From positions 1,302,001 to 1,366,000 of the forward strand of contig NZ_JBHTLI010000001.1 of assembly GCF_042678405.1 (NCBI RefSeq): a stretch of DNA of 64,000 nucleotides. The letters run 5' to 3'. The stretch comes from Salegentibacter_A chungangensis (GTDB lineage: Bacteria > Bacteroidota > Bacteroidia > Flavobacteriales > Flavobacteriaceae). This document shows, piece after piece, positions 23,998-32,320 of the stretch (the stretch's first letter is position 1; every line of letters starts with the position of its first letter). Below the pieces are notes generated by a model, which worked only from the letters and a program-made list of their open reading frames with translations, searched no databases and was not told where the DNA came from. Made by a program: the position numbers and the translations under genes.

Positions 23998-25185
23998 ATG
24001 GCAAAGGAAACTTATGATCGTTCCAAACCGCACCTTAATATTGGTACGATTGGACACGTAGATCACGGAAAAACGACTTTAACAGCAGCGATTACAAAAG
24101 TGATGGCTGATGCTGGATATTCTGAAGCTAGAGCTTTCGATCAAATTGATAACGCTCCTGAGGAAAAAGACAGAGGTATTACAATTAACTCTTCTCACGT
24201 AGAGTATCAGACTGAAAAACGTCACTATGCTCACGTTGACTGTCCTGGTCACGCCGATTATGTAAAGAACATGGTAACTGGTGCTGCTCAAATGGACGGT
24301 GCTATCCTTGTTGTGGCTGCTACTGACGGTCCTATGCCACAAACTCGTGAGCACATCCTTCTTGGACGCCAGGTTGGTATCCCAAGAATTGTTGTGTTCC
24401 TGAACAAAGTTGACCTTGTTGATGATGAGGAGCTTCTTGAGCTAGTTGAGATGGAAGTTAGAGATCTTCTTTCTTTCTATGAGTATGATGGTGATAATGG
24501 TCCTGTAATTTCAGGTTCTGCACTTGGAGCTCTTGAAGGTGATGAGAAGTGGGCTAAGTCTGTACTTGACCTTATGGAGGCAGTAGATAGCTGGATTGAA
24601 CTTCCACAGCGTGATGTTGATAAGGATTTCTTGATGCCTATCGAAGATGTATTCTCTATTACCGGTCGTGGTACTGTTGCAACCGGTCGTATCGAAACTG
24701 GTGTTGCTAACACTGGAGATCCTGTAGAGATCATCGGTATGGGAGCTGGAAAACTTACTTCTACTATTACGGGAGTTGAGATGTTCCGTAAGATCCTTGA
24801 TAGAGGTGAAGCTGGAGATAACGTAGGTATCCTTCTAAGAGGTATTGAAAAGACTCAGATCTCAAGAGGTATGGTAATCACTAAGCCTGGATCTGTAACT
24901 CCTCACGCTAAATTTAAAGCAGAGGTTTATATCCTTAAGAAAGAAGAAGGTGGGCGTCACACTCCATTCCATAACAACTACCGTCCTCAGTTCTACGTAC
25001 GTACAACTGACGTAACAGGAACAATTAACCTTCCTGACGGAGTAGAAATGGTAATGCCAGGTGATAACCTTACAATTACTGTAGAGCTTATTCAGCCAAT
25101 TGCAATGAATGTTGGACTACGTTTCGCTATTCGTGAAGGTGGTAGAACTGTAGGTGCTGGACAGGTTACTGAAATCTTAGACTAA
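23998..25185 (+). CDS. tuf: Elongation factor Tu
   Basis: EF-Tu brings aminoacyl-tRNA to the ribosome. The 395-residue protein has all GTPase motifs: G1 GHVDHGKTT, G3 DCPGHADY, G4 NKVD and G5 SGSALGAL. Switch I contains EKDRGITINSSHVEY, and domains II and III follow (GRGTVATGRIETG; GGRTVGAGQVTEIL). Codon use is strongly biased towards a few codons, as expected for a highly expressed gene. The preceding tRNA order Thr-Tyr-Gly-Thr is the same as in front of E. coli tufB. Confidence 0.98.
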   Translation: MAKETYDRSKPHLNIGTIGHVDHGKTTLTAAITKVMADAGYSEARAFDQIDNAPEEKDRGITINSSHVEYQTEKRHYAHVDCPGHADYVKNMVTGAAQMDGAILVVAATDGPMPQTREHILLGRQVGIPRIVVFLNKVDLVDDEELLELVEMEVRDLLSFYEYDGDNGPVISGSALGALEGDEKWAKSVLDLMEAVDSWIELPQRDVDKDFLMPIEDVFSITGRGTVATGRIETGVANTGDPVEIIGMGAGKLTSTITGVEMFRKILDRGEAGDNVGILLRGIEKTQISRGMVITKPGSVTPHAKFKAEVYILKKEEGGRHTPFHNNYRPQFYVRTTDVTGTINLPDGVEMVMPGDNLTITVELIQPIAMNVGLRFAIREGGRTVGAGQVTEILD

Positions 25186-25205
25186 TTTAAGTCTTAATAT
25201 AAAAA

Positions 25206-25230
25206 GGTATCCCGCTTAGGGCGGGATGCC
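25206..25230 (+). other. Hairpin between tuf and tRNA-Trp
   Basis: GGTATCCCGC pairs with GCGGGATGCC (one G-U pair) over a 5-nt loop. It is not followed by a T-run, so it may be a processing site or a weak terminator before tRNA-Trp. Confidence 0.55.
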
Positions 25231-25243
25231 TTCACTTATATTT

Positions 25244-25316
25244 ACGGGTTTAGCTCAGTTGGTAGAGCACTGGTCTCCAAAACCAGGTGTCGGGAGTTCG
25301 AGCCTCTCAACCCGTG
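25244..25316 (+). tRNA. tRNA-Trp (anticodon CCA)
   Basis: A 73-nt cloverleaf: acceptor ACGGGTT / AACCCGT, anticodon stem CTGGT / ACCAG with loop CTCCAAA (anticodon CCA), discriminator G. secE starts 18 bp downstream, the common bacterial arrangement. Confidence 0.97.
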
Positions 25317-25334
25317 CAAATACTTTTTGGAAAA

Positions 25335-25532
25335 ATGGCAGGAATTGTTAATTACATATCAGAATCTTATAACGAGTTAAAAAACCACGTTACCTGGACA
25401 AGTTGGCCCGAGGCGCAAAGACTTACAGTGCTAGTGGCTGTGTTTTCTATAATTTTTTCACTGGCAATTTGGGGTGTAGATACATTGTTCAGCTCGGCTA
25501 TTGAGCAGTACTTCGAATGGATTAAATCTTAA
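25335..25532 (+). CDS. secE: Preprotein translocase subunit SecE
   Basis: This 65-residue single-spanning subunit clamps SecY in the protein-conducting channel. The sequence has the amphipathic SecE helix (YISESYNELKNHVTWTSWPE) followed by one membrane helix. The ATG at 25335 was chosen because the longer frame begins within the tRNA-Trp gene. It is followed by nusG after 11 bp, as in most bacteria. Confidence 0.95.
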   Translation: MAGIVNYISESYNELKNHVTWTSWPEAQRLTVLVAVFSIIFSLAIWGVDTLFSSAIEQYFEWIKS

Positions 25533-25543
25533 ATTAAGTAAGG

Positions 25544-26095
25544 ATGGCAGAGGTTAAGGATAAAAAGTGGTATGTTGTTCGTGCCGTTAGTGGTCAGGAA
25601 AATAAAGTTAAGGAATATATAGAGAGAGAGATCTCACACCTTGGCCTTGAGGATTACGTTGCGCAGGTTTTAGTACCTACCGAGAAGGTAATCCAGATTA
25701 GAAAAGGTAAAAAGGTCAATAAAGAGCGTGTTTACTTTCCAGGTTATGTGATGATTCAGGCAAACCTTGGAGGGGAAATTCCTCATATTATAAAAGGTAT
25801 CAACGGAGTGATCGGATTTCTAGGCGAAACAAAAGGAGGAGATCCTGTGCCGCTTAGAAAATCTGAGGTGAACAGAATGCTAGGTAAGGTAGATGAATTA
25901 TCTGTTAAAGCCGACAATGTTGCGATCCCGTTCACTATTGGGGAGACCATTAAAGTGATTGATGGACCTTTTAACGGATTTAACGGAACCGTTGAAAAGA
26001 TAAACGAAGAAAAGCGTAAGCTTGAGGTAATGGTTAAGATTTTCGGAAGAAAGACACCATTGGAATTGAGTTATATGCAAGTAGAGAAAGTATAA
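25544..26095 (+). CDS. nusG: Transcription termination/antitermination factor NusG
   Basis: The 183-residue protein has the NGN domain (WYVVRAVSGQENKVKEYIE; VYFPGYVMIQ; GVIGFLG) that binds RNA polymerase. The C-terminal KOW domain (VIDGPFNGFNGTVEKINEEKR) contacts Rho or ribosomal protein S10. The length is normal. It sits between secE and rplK. Confidence 0.97.
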   Translation: MAEVKDKKWYVVRAVSGQENKVKEYIEREISHLGLEDYVAQVLVPTEKVIQIRKGKKVNKERVYFPGYVMIQANLGGEIPHIIKGINGVIGFLGETKGGDPVPLRKSEVNRMLGKVDELSVKADNVAIPFTIGETIKVIDGPFNGFNGTVEKINEEKRKLEVMVKIFGRKTPLELSYMQVEKV

Positions 26096-26119
26096 AAAAT
26101 TACTGTTACATATTTTTTA

Positions 26120-26155
26120 GATAGTTTTTTAAAGCTTCCACTATAATAAACTATC
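26120..26155 (+). promoter_or_regulatory. Inverted repeat in the rplK leader
   Basis: GATAGTTT (26120-26127) and AAACTATC (26148-26155) are perfect complements around a 20-nt loop in the 77-bp gap between nusG and rplK. This could be an L1-binding or other leader element, which is only a guess from position. Confidence 0.35.
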
Positions 26156-26172
26156 ACCTAAAAATTGAAAAA

Positions 26173-26610
26173 ATGGCAAAAGAAGTAAGTAAAATTGTAA
26201 AACTACAAGTTCGCGGGGGTGCTGCTAACCCATCACCACCAGTTGGACCTGCTTTAGGTGCTGCCGGAGTGAATATCATGGAATTCTGTAAGCAATTCAA
26301 TGGTAGAACTCAAGATAAACAAGGTAAAGTATTGCCTGTTAATATTACGGTTTATTCAGATAAGTCTTTCGACTTTGTGATTAAAACCCCTCCAGCAGCG
26401 GTGCAATTATTGGAAGCATCTAAAACTAAGAAAGGTTCAGGAGAACCTAACAGAAAGAAAATAGCAAGTGTTTCTTGGGATCAGGTTAGAGCAATTGCAG
26501 AAGACAAGATGCAGGATTTAAATGCATTTACTGTAGAATCTGCAATGAAAATGGTTGCCGGAACAGCACGTTCAATGGGAATAACTGTAAAAGGTGATGC
26601 ACCGTTTTAA
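26173..26610 (+). CDS. rplK: 50S ribosomal protein uL11
   Basis: The 145-residue protein contains the uL11 hallmarks KLQVRGGAANPSPPVGPALG and GVNIMEFCKQFN. The C-terminal RNA-binding domain ends MVAGTARSMGITVKG. It forms the GTPase-associated centre with L10/L12. It is the first of four ribosomal protein genes in a row. Confidence 0.98.
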   Translation: MAKEVSKIVKLQVRGGAANPSPPVGPALGAAGVNIMEFCKQFNGRTQDKQGKVLPVNITVYSDKSFDFVIKTPPAAVQLLEASKTKKGSGEPNRKKIASVSWDQVRAIAEDKMQDLNAFTVESAMKMVAGTARSMGITVKGDAPF

Positions 26611-26628
26611 TCCAAAAAGAAATTAGAA

Positions 26629-27327
26629 ATGGCAAAATTAACTAAAAAGCAAAAAGAGGCTCAGTCTAAAATCGAAAGCGGTAAGACGTATTCGGTTGCA
26701 GAAGCTTCAGCTTTAATAAAAGAAGTTTCCAACGAGAACTTTGATGCTTCTGTGGATTTAGCGGTTCGTTTGAATGTAGATCCTAGGAAAGCTAACCAGA
26801 TGGTGAGAGGTGTAGTAACTCTTCCTCACGGTACTGGTAAAGATGTTAAGGTGTTGGCTTTGGTGACTCCTGATAAAGAGGAGGAAGCAAAAGAAGCCGG
26901 TGCAGATTACGTTGGACTTGACGAATACCTTGAGAAAATCAAAGGTGGATGGACAGATGTTGATGTAATTATCACTATGCCTAGTGTAATGGGTAAATTA
27001 GGGCCTTTAGGTCGTGTTTTAGGACCAAGAGGTTTAATGCCTAACCCTAAGACCGGGACGGTAACTATGGATATCGCTAAAGCGGTTTCTGATGTTAAGG
27101 CCGGTAAAATTGACTTTAAAGTTGATAAAACAGGGATCGTACACGCAGGTATCGGGAAAGCATCATTCGACGCTGAAAAACTTGCAGGTAATGCAAAGGA
27201 ATTATTAACTACGCTGGTAAAGTTGAAGCCTCAGGCTGCCAAAGGTGTTTATATAAAGAGTATTCATATCTCTAGCACCATGAGCCCGAGTGTAGCAATT
27301 GACACTAAAAGGTTTACTGAGCAATAA
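26629..27327 (+). CDS. rplA: 50S ribosomal protein uL1
   Basis: The 232-residue protein carries the uL1 signature MGKLGPLGRVLGPRGLMPNP and the RNA-binding region RLNVDPRKANQMVRG. It forms the mobile L1 stalk near the E site. In many bacteria L1 also represses the L11 operon by binding its own mRNA. A leader repeat upstream of rplK would be the place to look. Confidence 0.98.
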   Translation: MAKLTKKQKEAQSKIESGKTYSVAEASALIKEVSNENFDASVDLAVRLNVDPRKANQMVRGVVTLPHGTGKDVKVLALVTPDKEEEAKEAGADYVGLDEYLEKIKGGWTDVDVIITMPSVMGKLGPLGRVLGPRGLMPNPKTGTVTMDIAKAVSDVKAGKIDFKVDKTGIVHAGIGKASFDAEKLAGNAKELLTTLVKLKPQAAKGVYIKSIHISSTMSPSVAIDTKRFTEQ

Positions 27328-27336
27328 TTTAGTATT

Positions 27337-27858
27337 ATGACAAGAGAAGAAAAATCACAAGTAATAAAAGATTTAACTGCCCAGTTAGCTGATACTTCAA
27401 CAATTTATTTAGCAGATATCTCTGGTTTGGATGCCGGAACAACTTCTAATTTGAGAAGAGCTTGTTTCAAAGCAGACATCAAGTTATCGGTAGTTAAAAA
27501 TACATTGCTGGCTAAAGCTATGGATGCAGCCGAAAAAGATTTTGGTGAGCTTCCTGAAGTTTTGAAAGGCAATACCTCGATAATGATCTCTGAAACCGGA
27601 AACGCTCCGGCCAAAGTGATCAAAGAATTCAGAAAGAAAAATGAGAAACCAATCCTTAAAGGTGCTTTTGTAGATGAAGCTATCTATGTGGGAGACGACT
27701 ATCTTGAGACTCTGGTTAATATCAAGTCTAAAGAAGAAGTTATTGGTGACATCGTTGGATTACTACAATCTCCTGCTAAGAATGTTGTTTCAGCACTTAA
27801 GTCAGGTGGCGGTAAACTTTCAGGAATTCTTAAAACCCTTTCTGAAAAGGAAGGCTAA
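27337..27858 (+). CDS. rplJ: 50S ribosomal protein uL10
   Basis: The 173-residue protein matches uL10: TREEKSQVIKDLTAQLADTSTIYLADISGL and LRRACFKADIKLSVVKNTLLAKA. The C-terminal helix binds L12 dimers. It lies 9 bp after rplA and is followed by rplL after 58 bp. Confidence 0.97.
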   Translation: MTREEKSQVIKDLTAQLADTSTIYLADISGLDAGTTSNLRRACFKADIKLSVVKNTLLAKAMDAAEKDFGELPEVLKGNTSIMISETGNAPAKVIKEFRKKNEKPILKGAFVDEAIYVGDDYLETLVNIKSKEEVIGDIVGLLQSPAKNVVSALKSGGGKLSGILKTLSEKEG

Positions 27859-27916
27859 GATAGTACGCACTTTTTAACAATTATAAATTAAAACACACAT
27901 TTTAAAACGATAGAAA

Positions 27917-28294
27917 ATGGCAGATTTAAAAGATTTCGCAGAACAATTGGTTAACTTAACCGTAAAAGAAGTAAACGAGTTAGCTGATATTTTAAAAGAA
28001 GAATATGGAATTGAGCCTGCAGCTGCTGCTGTAGCTGTAGCTGGTGGTGCTGCTGCCGGTGGTGGTGAAGAAGCTGAAGAGCAAACAGAATTCGACGTAA
28101 TTCTTAAAGCTCCAGGTGGATCTAAACTAGCCGTAGTAAAACTAGTTAAAGAACTAACAGGACTTGGTCTTAAAGACGCTAAGGAATTAGTAGATGGTGC
28201 TCCAAAACCAGTAAAAGAAGGAGTTGCTAAAGACGAAGCTGAAGCATTAAAAGCTCAATTAGAAGAAGCAGGAGCTGAGGTTGAGCTTAAATAA
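27917..28294 (+). CDS. rplL: 50S ribosomal protein bL12 (L7/L12)
   Basis: The 125-residue acidic protein has the N-terminal dimer domain (LVNLTVKEVNELADILKEEYG). An alanine/glycine-rich hinge (AAAAVAVAGGAAAGGG) follows, and then the C-terminal factor-binding domain (FDVILKAPGGSKLAVVKLVK). It recruits translation GTPases. A strong hairpin separates it from rpoB. Confidence 0.98.
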   Translation: MADLKDFAEQLVNLTVKEVNELADILKEEYGIEPAAAAVAVAGGAAAGGGEEAEEQTEFDVILKAPGGSKLAVVKLVKELTGLGLKDAKELVDGAPKPVKEGVAKDEAEALKAQLEEAGAEVELK

Positions 28295-28318
28295 GCTTGA
28301 CACAAGCAATATTATTTA

Positions 28319-28356
28319 GGTTTAGACCTCAGGATACGCTCCTGAAGGTCTAAACC
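28319..28356 (+). promoter_or_regulatory. Long hairpin between rplL and rpoB
   Basis: GGTTTAGACCTCAGGA pairs with TCCTGAAGGTCTAAACC over a TACGC loop, with one bulged base, and is followed by CTTTTG. Its position matches the known attenuator/RNase III site of other bacteria, which lowers rpoBC expression relative to rplJL. It may be a partial terminator. Confidence 0.75.
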
Positions 28357-28427
28357 CTTTTGCGTATATAGAGCCACAACTTTATATCGCACCCGTTATT
28401 TTATATAAATTATAATTCCGTCCATTG

Positions 28428-31400
28428 ATGTTAGCAAAGCAAACTGAAAGATTGAGTTTCTCTTCTGTGAAGAACAGACCTGACTACCCGGACTTTTTGG
28501 ATATCCAAATTAAGTCGTTTCAGGATTTCTTTCAATTAGAAACCAAATCAGAAGAGCGGGGGAATGAAGGGCTTTATAATACCTTCCTGGAAAATTTCCC
28601 TATTACGGATACCCGTAATCAATTCGTACTAGAATTTTTAGATTATTTTGTTGACCCGCCAAGATATTCCATCCAGGAATGTATAGAGCGTGGGTTAACC
28701 TACAGTGTACCGCTTAAAGCTAGATTAAAGCTTTATTGTACCGACCCAGAACACGAAGATTTTGAAACCATCGTACAGGACGTTTATTTGGGAACTATCC
28801 CTTATATGACTCCTAGTGGGACTTTTTGCATCAACGGTGCCGAGCGTGTAGTAGTTTCTCAGTTACACCGTTCGCCCGGAGTTTTCTTTGGACAATCTTT
28901 CCATGCAAATGGAACCAAACTTTATTCTGCCCGTGTGATTCCTTTTAAAGGATCCTGGATAGAATTTGCTACCGATATCAACAGCGTGATGTACGCTTAT
29001 ATCGATAGAAAGAAAAAATTACCTGTTACTACACTTTTCCGTGCCATAGGTTTTGAACGCGATAAAGACATTCTTGAAATTTTTGACCTTGCAGAAGAGG
29101 TTAAAGTTTCTAAAACAGGACTTAAAAAAGTATTGGGCCGTAAACTGGCCGCTCGTGTATTGAACACCTGGTATGAAGATTTCGTAGATGAGGATACAGG
29201 AGAAGTGGTTTCTATTGAAAGAAACGAGATTGTTCTTGATCGTGATACCGAGCTTGAAAAAGAGCACATAGAGGAAATACTTGAAACCGGTTCTAAAACT
29301 ATCCTTCTTCACAAAGAGGATAATTCTACCGGAGATTATGCTATAATCCACAACACTCTTCAAAAGGACCCTACAAACTCTGAGAAAGAGGCTGTAGAGC
29401 ACATCTATCGTCAGTTGCGTAATGCTGAACCGCCAGATGAAGAGACGGCACGTGGAATTATTGATAAACTGTTCTTCTCAGACCAGCGTTACAGCTTAGG
29501 CGAAGTTGGTCGTTACAGAATGAACAAGAAACTTGGTCTTGATGTGGCTATGGATAAGCAGGTGCTTACCAAAGAAGACATCATTACCATTGTTAAATAC
29601 TTAATAGAGCTTATTAACTCTAAAGCTGAGATTGATGATATTGACCACCTTTCTAACCGTCGTGTTAGAACCGTAGGTGAGCAGCTGTCTCAGCAATTTG
29701 GTGTTGGACTTGCCCGTATGGCAAGAACCATCCGTGAGCGTATGAACGTTCGTGACAATGAGGTGTTTACCCCAATTGACTTGATTAACGCGAAGACCTT
29801 ATCTTCTGTAATCAACTCGTTCTTTGGTACTAACCAGCTGTCTCAGTTTATGGACCAGACCAACCCGCTTGCAGAGATCACGCACAAGCGTCGTCTTTCA
29901 GCCCTTGGGCCAGGTGGTCTTTCAAGAGAGAGAGCAGGTTTCGAGGTTCGTGACGTTCACTATACTCACTACGGAAGGCTGTGTCCTATAGAAACACCTG
30001 AAGGTCCGAACATTGGTCTGATCTCTTCTCTTTCTGTTTACTCTAAAGTTAACGGAATGGGCTTCATTGAAACTCCATACCGTAAAGTAGACAATGGGAA
30101 AATCAACATTTCGGAAGAGCCAATTTACCTTAGTGCTGAAGAGGAAGAAGGTAAGATGATCGCCCAGGCGAACATTCCTACCAAAGATGACGGAACTATA
30201 GACTCTGAAAGGGTAATTGCCCGTATGGAAGGTGACTTCCCGGTTGTGGATCCTAAAGAGGTTCATTATACCGATGTTGCGCCAAACCAGATCTCTTCGA
30301 TCTCGGCTTCGCTTATTCCGTTCCTAGAACACGATGATGCGAACCGTGCCCTGATGGGATCTAACATGATGCGCCAGGCAGTACCATTGTTAAGAGCAGA
30401 TTCTCCAATTGTGGGTACCGGTCTTGAAAGACAGGTGGCTACTGACTCCAGAGTATTGATCAATGCAGAAGGAGAGGGAGAAGTAGAATATGTAGACGCT
30501 CAGCAAATTACCATTAAGTACGACCGTACAGAGGAAGAAAGAATGGTAAGTTTCGACGGCGATTCTAAGACTTATAGCCTTATTAAATTCCGTAAAACCA
30601 ACCAGGGAACCTCTATCAACCTTAAACCAATTGTTAGGGTAGGAGACAGGGTTACCAAAGGCCAGGTTTTATGTCAGGGATATGCTACTGAAAACGGAGA
30701 GCTTGCTCTTGGTAGAAATATGAAGGTTGCATTTATGCCTTGGAAAGGTTACAACTTTGAGGATGCGATCGTGATATCAGAGAAAGTGGTAAGAGATGAT
30801 ATTTTTACCTCTATCCACATTGATGAATATTCACTTGAAGTTAGAGATACAAAACTGGGTAATGAAGAATTGACCAATGATATTCCTAACGTTTCTGAAG
30901 AGGCTACTAAAGACCTTGATGAGCACGGAATGATAAGGGTTGGAGCCGAGGTTAAACCTGGTGATATCCTGATTGGTAAAATTACTCCTAAAGGAGAAAG
31001 TGATCCTACTCCTGAAGAGAAATTACTTAGAGCCATCTTTGGTGATAAAGCCGGAGATGTTAAAGATGCCTCTTTAAAAGCTTCTCCTTCCTTGAGCGGG
31101 GTGGTGATCAACAAGAAGTTGTTCGCACGTGCCATCAAGGACAAGCGTAAGAGAGCACAGGATAAAGAAGATGTTGCTGCATTAGAGAAGAAGTACGAAG
31201 CCAAATTCGCTGTTCTTAAGTCTGAACTGGTTGAAAAGCTTTTCGCCATTATCGGTGGTAAGACAGCTCAGGGTGTACAGAATGATTTAGGAGAAGAGGT
31301 ATTGCCAAAAGGTAAGAAATACACTCTTAAGATGTTGAATTCGGTAGACGATTATACCCACCTTACTCAGGGTACCTGGACTACCGATGATCACCTGAAC

Positions 31401-32240
31401 GCTTTGGTGGCAGATCTTCTGCATAATTACAAGATCAAGGAAAACGATCTTCAGGGGAACCTGAGAAGAGAGAAGTTCACCATCTCTGTTGGAGATGAGC
31501 TTCCGTCAGGTATCCTTAAGCTTGCTAAGGTTTACATCGCTAAGAAACGTAAGCTGAAAGTAGGTGATAAGATGGCGGGACGTCACGGTAACAAAGGTAT
31601 TGTTGCAAGAATCGTTCGCCAGGAAGATATGCCGTTCCTTGAAGACGGAACACCGGTAGATATCGTGTTGAACCCACTTGGGGTACCATCACGTATGAAC
31701 ATCGGTCAGATTTACGAAACTGTACTTGGATGGGCCGGAGAGAAGCATGGTAAGAAATATGCTACTCCTATCTTTGACGGTGCTACAATCGATGAGATCA
31801 ACGAACTTACCGATAGTGCCGGAATCCCGAGATATGGTCACACTTATCTTTATGATGGTGGAACAGGTGAACGTTTTGACCAACGTGCTACAGTAGGTAT
31901 TATCTATATGCTGAAACTAGGACATATGATCGAGGACAAAATGCACGCTCGTTCTATTGGACCATACTCACTTATTACCCAGCAGCCGCTTGGTGGTAAG
32001 GCACAGTTTGGTGGTCAGCGTTTTGGTGAGATGGAGGTATGGGCACTTGAGGCTTATGGAGCATCAAGCACCCTGCGTGAGATCTTAACCGTAAAATCTG
32101 ATGACGTGATAGGAAGGGCGAAGACCTACGAGGCAATCGTTAAGGGTGAGCCTATGCCGGAACCGGGATTACCAGAATCTTTCAACGTACTTATGCACGA
32201 ACTGAAAGGTCTTGGCCTGGATATTAAATTAGAAGAATAA
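28428..32240 (+). CDS. rpoB: RNA polymerase subunit beta
   Basis: This is the catalytic beta subunit of 1270 residues. Diagnostic regions include the rifampicin pocket FGTNQLSQFMDQTNPLAEI with HKRRLSALGPGG, PIETPEGPNIGLI, and the catalytic-side KVGDKMAGRHGNKG. The end GLGLDIKLEE is the usual Bacteroidota terminus. The pocket residues are those of a rifampicin-sensitive enzyme. I used the ATG at 28428; one codon upstream is a TTG. rpoC follows after 80 bp. Confidence 0.98.
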   Translation: MLAKQTERLSFSSVKNRPDYPDFLDIQIKSFQDFFQLETKSEERGNEGLYNTFLENFPITDTRNQFVLEFLDYFVDPPRYSIQECIERGLTYSVPLKARLKLYCTDPEHEDFETIVQDVYLGTIPYMTPSGTFCINGAERVVVSQLHRSPGVFFGQSFHANGTKLYSARVIPFKGSWIEFATDINSVMYAYIDRKKKLPVTTLFRAIGFERDKDILEIFDLAEEVKVSKTGLKKVLGRKLAARVLNTWYEDFVDEDTGEVVSIERNEIVLDRDTELEKEHIEEILETGSKTILLHKEDNSTGDYAIIHNTLQKDPTNSEKEAVEHIYRQLRNAEPPDEETARGIIDKLFFSDQRYSLGEVGRYRMNKKLGLDVAMDKQVLTKEDIITIVKYLIELINSKAEIDDIDHLSNRRVRTVGEQLSQQFGVGLARMARTIRERMNVRDNEVFTPIDLINAKTLSSVINSFFGTNQLSQFMDQTNPLAEITHKRRLSALGPGGLSRERAGFEVRDVHYTHYGRLCPIETPEGPNIGLISSLSVYSKVNGMGFIETPYRKVDNGKINISEEPIYLSAEEEEGKMIAQANIPTKDDGTIDSERVIARMEGDFPVVDPKEVHYTDVAPNQISSISASLIPFLEHDDANRALMGSNMMRQAVPLLRADSPIVGTGLERQVATDSRVLINAEGEGEVEYVDAQQITIKYDRTEEERMVSFDGDSKTYSLIKFRKTNQGTSINLKPIVRVGDRVTKGQVLCQGYATENGELALGRNMKVAFMPWKGYNFEDAIVISEKVVRDDIFTSIHIDEYSLEVRDTKLGNEELTNDIPNVSEEATKDLDEHGMIRVGAEVKPGDILIGKITPKGESDPTPEEKLLRAIFGDKAGDVKDASLKASPSLSGVVINKKLFARAIKDKRKRAQDKEDVAALEKKYEAKFAVLKSELVEKLFAIIGGKTAQGVQNDLGEEVLPKGKKYTLKMLNSVDDYTHLTQGTWTTDDHLNALVADLLHNYKIKENDLQGNLRREKFTISVGDELPSGILKLAKVYIAKKRKLKVGDKMAGRHGNKGIVARIVRQEDMPFLEDGTPVDIVLNPLGVPSRMNIGQIYETVLGWAGEKHGKKYATPIFDGATIDEINELTDSAGIPRYGHTYLYDGGTGERFDQRATVGIIYMLKLGHMIEDKMHARSIGPYSLITQQPLGGKAQFGGQRFGEMEVWALEAYGASSTLREILTVKSDDVIGRAKTYEAIVKGEPMPEPGLPESFNVLMHELKGLGLDIKLEE

Positions 32241-32257
32241 TATACTGTTTTTATTAC

Positions 32258-32277
32258 CGGGGTGTTTCGGCACCCCG
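32258..32277 (+). other. Hairpin between rpoB and rpoC
   Basis: CGGGGTG / CACCCCG form a 7-bp GC-rich stem over TTTCGG, followed by TTT only. It is more likely a processing or pausing element than a full terminator. Confidence 0.6.
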
Positions 32278-32320
32278 TTTAAAACAGGGTTTTCACAATA
32301 ATTAGATAGCAGCATTTATT

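Noticed and set aside
28425..28427. TTG one codon before rpoB as start
   Set aside because: The ATG at 28428 gives the usual beginning MLAKQTERLSF; the TTG adds only an extra Met.
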